Shown piece after piece: positions 50,475-58,078 of a stretch of 64,000 bases of DNA. The DNA comes from Calditrichota bacterium. Lineage in GTDB: Bacteria > Zhuqueibacterota > Zhuqueibacteria > Thermofontimicrobiales > Thermofontimicrobiaceae. The stretch lies in assembly GCA_013152715.1 (NCBI GenBank), contig JAADFU010000002.1, positions 22,738 through 86,737 of the forward strand, written 5' to 3'. Each line of letters opens with the position of its first letter. Positions within the stretch are counted from its first letter, which is position 1. The notes under the pieces were generated by a model. That model was given only the letters and a program-made list of their open reading frames with translations, ran no database searches and was not told the DNA's origin. The translations under genes and the position numbers were made by a program.

Positions 50475-51185
50475 ATGGAAGGTATCCAATTATCTGTAAA
50501 ACAAGCAGGAGTTGATCACAGCATCTCGATAATAAAAGTCGGTGGATACATTGATACAACAACGTCTGCAGAACTGGAGCACTCTCTCGAGCAACTGTTA
50601 CAGCAAGGAAAATACAAAATAATCATTGACCTTAAAACTGTTGATTACATCAGCAGCGCCGGTTGGGGAATTTTTATCAGCGAAATTAAAGGGATTCGAG
50701 AGAAAAACGGTGATCTTAAGTTGGTCGGTATGATTCCGGATGTGTACGAAGTGTTCGAACTTCTGGAATTCAATTTTATTTTGCGCGCCTTCGAGACGAT
50801 CGATGAGGCAATAATTGATTTTGATAAGGATCAAGGCGGAAGACCCATAGTGGTTACTCCGGAGCAACCGATCCCGACGAGAAAACCGAGTTCTGCGAAA
50901 TCAACTTCAGCGGAAAGACAGCCCGTCGCGTTGGAGTCGGATATTGAAAAAATTTCCGGTCCCGTTGTGGAAGATAAAAGCGTTGAAGAGAAGATCAAAC
51001 AGTTGGTGATGGAGAACCCGGACAACGGCAGTATTAAAATCATGAAAGAACTGAATACGCCCAAATACGAGAATGTGAAGCTCAGTTGGTTTCAGGTGGT
51101 GAGATTGCTGAAAAAGTTGGATTTGAATTCAAAGAAAAAGAGGGTAGCTTTTTTCAAAAAAAGCGCATTGCGAAAAAGATCATAA
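50475..51185 (+). CDS. STAS anti-anti-sigma factor (RsbV-like) with C-terminal winged-helix-like tail
   Basis: In this 236-aa protein, residues 1-118 are a STAS domain with the SpoIIAA/RsbV pattern: IIKVGGYIDTTTSAELEHSL and IIDLKTVDYISSAGWGIFISEI. The expected phosphorylated serine is at about 60-61. A Pro/Ser/Thr linker (120-160) leads to a basic tail (about 168-236) of winged-helix type. This tail aligns with residues 716-771 of the preceding large regulator (SVEEK…NGSIKIMKEL… against SIEEK…YGAKRISEEL…). STAS proteins usually lack DNA-binding tails. Ordinary RsbV proteins are ~110 aa, so the tail doubles the length. It is followed by a strong terminator. Confidence 0.87.
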   Translation: MEGIQLSVKQAGVDHSISIIKVGGYIDTTTSAELEHSLEQLLQQGKYKIIIDLKTVDYISSAGWGIFISEIKGIREKNGDLKLVGMIPDVYEVFELLEFNFILRAFETIDEAIIDFDKDQGGRPIVVTPEQPIPTRKPSSAKSTSAERQPVALESDIEKISGPVVEDKSVEEKIKQLVMENPDNGSIKIMKELNTPKYENVKLSWFQVVRLLKKLDLNSKKKRVAFFKKSALRKRS

Positions 51186-51204
51186 GTGAAAAGAGTTGTG
51201 ATTC

Positions 51205-51240
51205 AAAAAGGAGTTTGTCGCGGGATGAACTCCTTTTTTT
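51205..51240 (+). terminator. Rho-independent terminator after the STAS gene
   Basis: A perfect 11-bp stem, AAAAAGGAGTT/AACTCCTTTTT (51205-51215 with 51228-51238), runs into a T tract. It lies 20 bases after the STAS stop. Confidence 0.88.
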
Positions 51241-51300
51241 TCATTTGATTGGTTTATTATTCGGTGATTCTGAAAAAAATGATATCAGGGCGATTGGTTG

Positions 51301-52485
51301 ATGGAAAAAAGTGCAGCAGAGAAGTCTCTAATTTTAATACACTACAGCGAAATCGGGCTCAAAAAGGGAAATCGCGGCTATTTTGAGAAAAAATTAGCAT
51401 CAAATATTAAAAAGGCGCTTAAAGACGTCGAAATTGGAGAACTAAAACGAGATTACGGGCGCTTTTTGTTGTATTTGAACCAGGATTCGCCGGTCGAATT
51501 GATTGTCGATCGTTTGAAAAAGGTGATGGGCATCGCTCATTTCAGTCTCGCCTACCCCGGTTCTGCGAATATTGATGAGCTAAAAGAGCAAATTTTTGAA
51601 CGAATTAAAACCCAGGATTTTTCCACTTTTTGTGTCCGCACGCGACGCTCCGACAAACAATTTCCCATGACCTCTCCGGAAATTAATCGTATCGTCGGTA
51701 CCAGGATCCATGAGGAACTGCATAAGCCGGTTGATTTGAAGAATGCGGAATTGACCTGCCACATTGAAATTTACAACAAACAATTATTTTTCTATTTTGA
51801 TCGACAGCCGGGCAAACGGGGCTTGCCAGTGGGCGCCAGCGGCAGAGTCGTCAGTCTCTTGTCCGCGGGAATTGATTCCCCGGTTTCTTCGTATCTGATA
51901 ATGAAACGCGGCGCGCGCGTCATTTTTGTGCATTTTCACAGCTTTCCGATGACCAACAAGGCCTCATATCACAACGCCATAAAATTGGCAGAAAATTTGA
52001 CGCAATACCAATACCAGACGCTTGTCTATTTGATGCCGTTAATTCCCATTCAGGAAAAAATAATTCTCAACGCGCCGATGAAATTACGGCTCATTTTGTA
52101 TCGGCGTATGATGCTGCGGCTCGCGCAAATGGTCGCCAGAAAAGAGCGCGCCGGGGCGTTAGTTACCGGAGAAAGTTTGGGTCAGGTCGCTTCCCAGACG
52201 CTGGAAAATATTGTCGCGACGTCGGAATCTGTGTCCATGCCGATATTTCGCCCGCTCATCGGCATGGACAAAGAGGAAATTATTGAATTGGCGAGAAAAA
52301 TAGACACTTTTGATGTTTCCACTGAGCCCTTTGATGATTGTTGCAGCTACATGGTACCGGAAAATCCCGAGACCAAAGCCAAGCTTCGCGAAGTTCGTCA
52401 CGCTGAGGAACAATTGGGCGGTTGGAAACAAATATTAGACGAAATATTCCAACAGGCGGAAGTTGTTTATTTGCAATTTCCCTGA
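51301..52485 (+). CDS. thiI: tRNA 4-thiouridine / thiazole sulfurtransferase ThiI
   Basis: ThiI adenylates U8 of tRNA for thiolation and, in some bacteria, also feeds sulfur to thiamine synthesis. The 394-aa protein has the N-terminal ferredoxin-like segment (ILIHYSEIGLKKGNRGYFEKKL), a THUMP domain (about 60-170) and PP-loop VSLLSAGIDSPVSSYLIMKRG. It ends without a C-terminal rhodanese domain, so it is the short form seen outside enterobacteria. The ATG at 51301 is preferred over an adjacent TTG. The frame overlaps no neighbour. Confidence 0.94.
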   Translation: MEKSAAEKSLILIHYSEIGLKKGNRGYFEKKLASNIKKALKDVEIGELKRDYGRFLLYLNQDSPVELIVDRLKKVMGIAHFSLAYPGSANIDELKEQIFERIKTQDFSTFCVRTRRSDKQFPMTSPEINRIVGTRIHEELHKPVDLKNAELTCHIEIYNKQLFFYFDRQPGKRGLPVGASGRVVSLLSAGIDSPVSSYLIMKRGARVIFVHFHSFPMTNKASYHNAIKLAENLTQYQYQTLVYLMPLIPIQEKIILNAPMKLRLILYRRMMLRLAQMVARKERAGALVTGESLGQVASQTLENIVATSESVSMPIFRPLIGMDKEEIIELARKIDTFDVSTEPFDDCCSYMVPENPETKAKLREVRHAEEQLGGWKQILDEIFQQAEVVYLQFP

Positions 52486-52529
52486 AGGAATCACACAGTT
52501 CATTAAAATTTGAAACGCGGAGGAATCAA

Positions 52530-53801
52530 GTGAACAAAACGACACCCTTCATTGGTCGTCTTTCTGCAGATCAGGTTTTTCTCTCTTTCTCTCAATTTGT
52601 CTCTTCAGGAAAAGTTCAATTTTTCAAAAATTCCGGCATCGATTTTGTTCTTGGGAAACGCGAAACCGCTTTTTTGTTTGACCTGCGCGGCGAGAAGCGT
52701 CTCATCGATTGCCATTGCAACGGCGGTGTTTTCAATTTAGGGCATCGCAATCCGGAAATTATCTCTGCGCTGGAGCAAAGTCTGCGCGAACTGGACATCG
52801 GCAATCATCATCTTATCAGCGAACAGCGCGCGCTGTTGGCGGAAAAGTTAGCGCAACTCATGCCCGGCGATATTCAATACACGGTTTTTGGCGTCAGTGG
52901 CGGTGAGGCAATCGATTTGTCCATTAAAGTCGCCAGAGGCTACACACACCGCGAAAAAATTATTTCGGCCAAAGGCGGCTATCACGGGCACACCGGTTTT
53001 GCGCTGGCTGCTGGCGATGAAAAATATCGCGCTCCGTTCGGACCCATGCCGCCCGGATTCCAGCAGATTCCTTTCAATGACGTGCCGGCGCTGGAGAAAA
53101 ACATCGACGAAAATACGGCGGCGGTCATTTTTGAAACCATTCCCGCGACGTTGGGCATGCCGATTCCTGACAGCGATTATTTCCAACAGGCGCGAGAAAT
53201 TTGCGACAGCAAAGGCGCGCTCATGATCATGGACGAGGTCCAATCAGGTCTCGGGCGCACGGGGAAACTCTGGGCAATTGAACACTTCGACTTTGTGCCG
53301 GACATTGTCGTGATTGGCAAAGGTCTGTCCGGCGGGATTTATCCCATGTCAGCGACGTGCTTCAGGCCGGAGTTGGAGCAGGTTTTTCACGAAGATCCGT
53401 TCATTCACATTTCCACTTTCGGCGGCGCGGAAGTCGGCTGCGGCGTAGCGATGAAAGTGCTGGAGGTTTCTTCTGACAAAAATTTTCTCAATCATGTTAA
53501 AGAAATCGCGGACATTTTCAAGGTGGGGTTTGAAGATTTGAAAAAAAATCACCCGCACACCTTAGTGGGATTGCGTCAATTGGGCATGATGATGGGAATT
53601 GAATTGACCGACGCCCGCTTAGGACAAGTTTTTTCCAAAGCCGCTTTCGATCAGGGAATGCTCGCGGTTTTTGCTTACAACGATCCGCACGTGGTGCAAT
53701 TTCTGCCGCCGCTCATCATCGAAGAAAATCTGGCGCGGGAAATTTTAGAAACTGTGGATCGGGCGCTTTTTCAATTAGAGAAAATGATCGCCTCAATGTG
53801 A
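52530..53801 (+). CDS. Class III PLP-dependent aminotransferase
   Basis: This 423-aa fold-type I aminotransferase of the acetylornithine/ornithine/GABA group shows FDLRGEKRLIDCHCNGGVFNLGHRNPEI near the start. It has the PLP phosphate-binding FGVSGGEAIDLSIKVAR, GGYHGHTGFALAA, MIMDEVQSGLGRTGKLWA (Asp to pyridine N) and the Schiff-base lysine in VVIGKGLSGGIYPM. Substrate cannot be fixed. The GTG start at 52530 follows a GGAGG by about 7 bases. The longer frame opening at 52422 lies inside thiI and has no ribosome site. Confidence 0.9.
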   Translation: MNKTTPFIGRLSADQVFLSFSQFVSSGKVQFFKNSGIDFVLGKRETAFLFDLRGEKRLIDCHCNGGVFNLGHRNPEIISALEQSLRELDIGNHHLISEQRALLAEKLAQLMPGDIQYTVFGVSGGEAIDLSIKVARGYTHREKIISAKGGYHGHTGFALAAGDEKYRAPFGPMPPGFQQIPFNDVPALEKNIDENTAAVIFETIPATLGMPIPDSDYFQQAREICDSKGALMIMDEVQSGLGRTGKLWAIEHFDFVPDIVVIGKGLSGGIYPMSATCFRPELEQVFHEDPFIHISTFGGAEVGCGVAMKVLEVSSDKNFLNHVKEIADIFKVGFEDLKKNHPHTLVGLRQLGMMMGIELTDARLGQVFSKAAFDQGMLAVFAYNDPHVVQFLPPLIIEENLAREILETVDRALFQLEKMIASM

Positions 53802-53947
53802 CGGAGTGACTTTAGTTTCTGATTTTGATTTCCGGTTTTCGAGTTCCGGGTATGTCGTTTTGAAGTTGACTGCTTGAAAATCGTGGATCTGCTTTTTCTG
53901 AAAATGTATCCCACATATTGATCTTTACAAAAAAATTAGAGGAAAAT

Positions 53948-54916
53948 ATGGAAATAAATGCACAATGGCTCAGTAAATTTGAGCGAGGACTGAATCTGCG
54001 CCATCTCGAAAAAAGCGCAATCCCGGCGCGAGTGCTGGGATACGGAGAAATCAGCACTGTGCTGGAAGCCAAAACAGAAGATGGCAAAACTTACGCTCTC
54101 AAGCGTATGCCGATGTTTAATTCGCCGCAGGAAGCCGAAGCTTATCAGAAACTGTACCGCGAATCCGTGTCAGTTTTTACAGAGAAAGTTGGCTTGCAGC
54201 TTGTTCCGGGAGAACTGATAATGGTGAGCCAGGATGATTCTAATCGCATCGTCGGCTACATTATTCAGGAAAAATTGCCAGCGAACTCGATTGGCAATCA
54301 AGTCATTCATCGTTTTCCCGATGATCAGGTTCTGGATTTATGTGATGCCGTCTTGCAAAAAATAAAATTGGTCTTTGGTTTCAACGAAAAAAACAAAGGA
54401 AAACTGGAAATAGGGTTTGATGCGCAAATTTCTAATTGGGCGTTTGCCGGAATTGATGAATATCAGCAAAAAGGTAAAGATGCTCCGGAAATTTTTTACT
54501 TCGACACCAGCTCTCCCCTGTTGCGTAAAAACGGGCAGGAGCAGCTCGACCCTGAACTTTTTCTGCGCAGCGCGCCATCATTTTTGGTGTGGATTATTCG
54601 ATTGCTGTTTTTGAAAGACGTGCTGACTCGGTACTATGATTTGCGGCTGGTCTTGATTGATCTGGTGGCAAATTTTTACAAAGAACAACGGGCGGATCTG
54701 ATTCCTGAATTGACTGGCCGTGTCAATAATTTTCTGGAAAAAGATTTTTCTGATTTGAAAATTAAACCGATCACTGAAAAAGAAGTAAAAAGCTACTATC
54801 GCGAAGACGCCTTGATTTGGCGAATTTATCTCGCGTTCCGCAAAGTTGATCGCTTTCTTCATCGATTGGTTGGGAAAAAATATCATTACATTTTGCCGGA
54901 TAAAATTCAGCGTTGA
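53948..54916 (+). CDS. Protein-kinase-fold protein (DUF6206-like, unverified)
   Basis: This 322-aa cytoplasmic protein reads like a remote kinase or aminoglycoside-phosphotransferase fold. It has a glycine-loop-like RVLGYGEISTVLEAK (about 27-41), a VAIK-like lysine in YALKRMP, a catalytic-loop-like D-x4-N in FDAQISNW (about 160), and a DFG-like Asp in IFYFDTSSP (about 182). I recall a DUF family (DUF6206) of this type, but this is not checked. An AGAGGAAA precedes the ATG at 53948. The sodium symporter begins 33 bases downstream, so they may be one unit. Substrate is unknown. Confidence 0.68.
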   Translation: MEINAQWLSKFERGLNLRHLEKSAIPARVLGYGEISTVLEAKTEDGKTYALKRMPMFNSPQEAEAYQKLYRESVSVFTEKVGLQLVPGELIMVSQDDSNRIVGYIIQEKLPANSIGNQVIHRFPDDQVLDLCDAVLQKIKLVFGFNEKNKGKLEIGFDAQISNWAFAGIDEYQQKGKDAPEIFYFDTSSPLLRKNGQEQLDPELFLRSAPSFLVWIIRLLFLKDVLTRYYDLRLVLIDLVANFYKEQRADLIPELTGRVNNFLEKDFSDLKIKPITEKEVKSYYREDALIWRIYLAFRKVDRFLHRLVGKKYHYILPDKIQR

Positions 54917-54949
54917 CCCGGGAACACTGTGGAAAAATAGAGGGAGAAA

Positions 54950-56401
54950 ATGGAAAATACAACGCAAATTTTAATTGTGATGATCGCCTATCTCTCTTTG
55001 TTGATTTTGTGGGGCTTGTATCAGGGGCGAAAGGTGAAGAGCAACGTGGATTACGCCATTGCCGGAAGAAAATTACCCGGCTGGGCTGCCGCGCTTTCCG
55101 AGCGTGCCACAGGAGAATCTTCTTGGGCGTTGCTGGGTTTGCCCGGGGCTGCTTACGCTTCGGGGCTGGCAGAGGTCTGGACGGCCATCGGCTGCGTTGC
55201 GGGAATTATTACCGCCTGGGCGCTGCTCGCCTATCGACTTCGCGACGAAGCGGAAAAGTATGAAATCAACACCTTTACCGATTATATCGCCAAGCGCCAC
55301 GGAGAAGTTGGGAATAGCATTCGCGTCGTCGGCAGTCTGGTGATTGTGTTTTTCTTTTTCTTTTACGTTGGCGCGCAATTTATCGGCGGCGGTAAGACTT
55401 TGCACACGCTTTTTCATCTTGACCCGAAATGGGGCATTTTGATCACAGCCGCGATTATTGTGCCCTACACGATTTACGGCGGTTTTCAGAGCGTGGTTTA
55501 CACGGATGTGGTGCAGGCCATTGTGATGATTACAACTCTTGTGATCGGGCCTATCGTAGGAATAATTTATCTCGCTACACACAGCGACAGTGGACTTTTT
55601 GCTGCGTCGATGACCGAAGCTTTGCAGAAAGCCGGCACAAGTTACACTTCTTTGACCGGCGCCGCTTCCGGATTTGCCGCCGGAATTGTTATTGTTGGCG
55701 GATTTTCCTGGTTTTTCGGCTATCTGGGCGGACAGCCGCAATTGAGTATGCGTTTTATGGCGATCCGGGACACGGCAAATGCACGCCAGGCAAGAAATAT
55801 CGGAATTGTCTGGACAGTGGTTGCTTACATCGGCGCATTGTCGCTCGGCTGGATCGGGTTGGCAATTTTCGGGCCGCACGGATTATCGGACCAGGAATAT
55901 GTGATGCCGTCCGTTTTGCTGCGCCTTTTCCCGCCGGCAATTGCCGCCATTCTCATCACCGGAGCCATCGCGGCAATGATTTCCACTGCGGACTCACTGC
56001 TCATTCTTTCGGCGACCGAATTGTCGGAGAGCTTGCTTAAGCCCTGGCTTAAAAATGAAAATATTCACCGGCATTTATTCACGAGCCGATTGATCACCGC
56101 GGGCTTGGCGATCATCGCGCTAATTGCTGCGTACTTGTCGCCGACAAAATTAATTTTTACGCTCGTGGGCTACGTCTGGGCCGGCATCGGCGGAACGTTT
56201 TCCGTGGTGATTTTGCTGACGCTTTTCTGGAAAAAATTTCATGGCAAAGCAGCGCTGATCACGATAATTACCGGCATGGCATTTACGATTTTCTGGATTT
56301 CGACCGGACTGGATGCGAAAATAATTACTGCGAGAGTAATGACTTTCGTTGTCGCCGGAATGGTGGCGGTTTTGTCATCTCTTTTGCTGAAAAGTGAATG
56401 A
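54950..56401 (+). CDS. Sodium:solute symporter (SSS family, PutP-like)
   Basis: This 483-aa integral membrane protein has about 13 helices of the LeuT-type SSS fold. Family features are DYAIAGRKLPGWAAALSERATGESSWALLGLPGAAYASGLAEVW near TM2, GGFQSVVYTDVVQAIVM, the FSWFFGYLGGQPQLSMRFMAI segment, and AIAAMISTADSLLILSATELSE, where the Na+-site Ser/Thr lie. It most resembles proline/sodium symporters, but the substrate is not provable. An AGGGAG precedes the ATG. It is convergent with the downstream secreted-enzyme genes. Confidence 0.9.
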   Translation: MENTTQILIVMIAYLSLLILWGLYQGRKVKSNVDYAIAGRKLPGWAAALSERATGESSWALLGLPGAAYASGLAEVWTAIGCVAGIITAWALLAYRLRDEAEKYEINTFTDYIAKRHGEVGNSIRVVGSLVIVFFFFFYVGAQFIGGGKTLHTLFHLDPKWGILITAAIIVPYTIYGGFQSVVYTDVVQAIVMITTLVIGPIVGIIYLATHSDSGLFAASMTEALQKAGTSYTSLTGAASGFAAGIVIVGGFSWFFGYLGGQPQLSMRFMAIRDTANARQARNIGIVWTVVAYIGALSLGWIGLAIFGPHGLSDQEYVMPSVLLRLFPPAIAAILITGAIAAMISTADSLLILSATELSESLLKPWLKNENIHRHLFTSRLITAGLAIIALIAAYLSPTKLIFTLVGYVWAGIGGTFSVVILLTLFWKKFHGKAALITIITGMAFTIFWISTGLDAKIITARVMTFVVAGMVAVLSSLLLKSE

Positions 56402-56526
56402 AAAAAATCTAAGGCAAATCAAAAAAGCCCGAAAATTTTTTCAATTGGTTAGAAGTTGTTAATCACTTTTCACAAGAAAAGACGCATTTCCGGCTGTGAA
56501 TGTTAATGAGCCTTTTCGTTTTTCCA

Positions 56527-58038
56527 TTACTTCAAAAACGATAATTTCCTAACATAAGATCGAGTATCGTTAACCCTTAATTGGTAAAAATAAACACCGG
56601 TACTTACCAGATTTCCCGTATCATCTTTTCCGTCCCAGACAACCGAATGAGTTCCGCTCTGCTTCTCCTCATTCACCAAAGATCGAATTTTTTCGCCCAA
56701 TACATTATAGATTGCAATTTCAACTCTTCCTGCTCGAGCAAGCTGGTAGCGGATAGTCGTTGACGAATTAAACGGATTGGGGTAATTTTGAGACAATGCA
56801 AAGTCGTTTATTGCAGAGGGAGGATTTTTTTTGATCGTCGTCGCCAGCGAATCTTTTAGGATGAGACCACTTATGGGTGGAATTTCAACATCTCCGTTGA
56901 TTGTTTCGTAAGAGAGGTAGCCGTCATAAAAGCCTGCTGAATCTACAACGCCACCGCCGATAGGAATAATTTTTTGGTATTCCTTTTCCAGTGAAAAGAC
57001 TTTCGAACTCGAAGCATACGGATTTACAATTACTAAGCCGTGTTCAAATTTTCGAATAAAAAGGGAGTCTTCTTGCGCGTAAAAATCTTCCGCCGCGTCA
57101 CCCAACGAGAGATCATATTCGGGGTAGTACTGTACCGTTACTTGATGTGACCAGTCAGATAAAGATAAAACGACATTGGAATTGCTGACGAGCAAGTAGC
57201 TGGCAACGGAAAATATTCGTGCTTGAATGTCATCAATTAACCCCGGTTTTTTTACGACCAATACGAGATAAGAATCATCGTGATTATTTTGCATACATTG
57301 AATGGCATCCCACCATTTTTTTCCGCCTTTGTAAGAACCATTGTCGATATCATAAACAAAATCTTCCCACATGCCGCCGTCCGTGAAAGTGAGACTGGAA
57401 TCCGCGCCATTGTCGGAATGAAGTCCGTTAAAAATGACTGTTTTGTCGGGCAGATAGGATTTGATGAATTGCAATGCTGCGTATCGTCCATCGCGCCAGG
57501 TGTCGGGCGAATAGTTCCAGGGCATATTTCCGTAAACTGCTGTCTCTCCGAGTTTATGGCCCGCCGAATCAATGAAAAGACCGTCGTAGTTGTAAGAATA
57601 AACTTGAGAGGAAGCGGTTACCGCATAATAATTCACCCAATGGTTCATTGCGTCGCCAGCGGTCCTGTTCACGAGGTCATTTCCGTCCATCAGCCATGAA
57701 TTCCAGCGGGTTAAAATTCTTGTGGCGGGCGACAGGTTCGCGCTGTCGCTATGACAGAACATGTTTTCGTTAGAATCGATATGCGCCCAGTCGAATTGAT
57801 TGAATCCTTCCCATGTGCCCTGTATCGAGCGGTAGAGGAGCAATTTGGGTTTTTGAAAAGACTGGCGGATTTCATGGCTTAAAAATGGTGTCATCACAAA
57901 ATCAAAATGACTGTCGATGAATTGAATTTGATTGTCTGTTATGTTGTATGAAATTCGGATACCTTTAGAAATATTACCAGCAAAAGCGACAGTAGCAACC
58001 AATAGAATAATTGTCAAGAAAGAAAATAAGCGACTCAT
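56527..58038 (-). CDS. Secreted putative glycoside hydrolase-like protein with type IX tail
   Basis: This 503-aa protein has a signal peptide ending near VAFA. The region of about 22-370 resembles the putative glycosidase GHL15/TIM-barrel group: FDFVMTPFLSH, a loop ending YSYNYDGLFIDSAG with a candidate catalytic Asp, VIFNGLHS, and GGMWEDFVYD. The C-terminal ~85 residues hold LSQNYPNPFNSSTTIRYQL followed by a FlgD-like sheet (VWDGKDDTGNLVSTGVYFYQLR), the type IX sorting signal. The protein is therefore expected at the cell surface or outside. Hydrolase activity is inferred. Confidence 0.78.
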   Translation of the reverse strand: MSRLFSFLTIILLVATVAFAGNISKGIRISYNITDNQIQFIDSHFDFVMTPFLSHEIRQSFQKPKLLLYRSIQGTWEGFNQFDWAHIDSNENMFCHSDSANLSPATRILTRWNSWLMDGNDLVNRTAGDAMNHWVNYYAVTASSQVYSYNYDGLFIDSAGHKLGETAVYGNMPWNYSPDTWRDGRYAALQFIKSYLPDKTVIFNGLHSDNGADSSLTFTDGGMWEDFVYDIDNGSYKGGKKWWDAIQCMQNNHDDSYLVLVVKKPGLIDDIQARIFSVASYLLVSNSNVVLSLSDWSHQVTVQYYPEYDLSLGDAAEDFYAQEDSLFIRKFEHGLVIVNPYASSSKVFSLEKEYQKIIPIGGGVVDSAGFYDGYLSYETINGDVEIPPISGLILKDSLATTIKKNPPSAINDFALSQNYPNPFNSSTTIRYQLARAGRVEIAIYNVLGEKIRSLVNEEKQSGTHSVVWDGKDDTGNLVSTGVYFYQLRVNDTRSYVRKLSFLK

Positions 58039-58078
58039 ATTTTTCTCCGACTTTTTTGAGAAAGGCTATTTTTTTTAA

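Noticed and set aside
55073..55879. 268-codon antisense frame in the symporter gene
   Set aside because: The plus strand encodes an intact SSS transporter; the antisense product is Cys/His/Arg-rich without motifs.
56402..56526. Terminator between the convergent symporter and glycosidase genes
   Set aside because: Only a weak 6-bp stem (CTTTTC-ACAA-GAAAAG near 56466) without a T tract in the right place.
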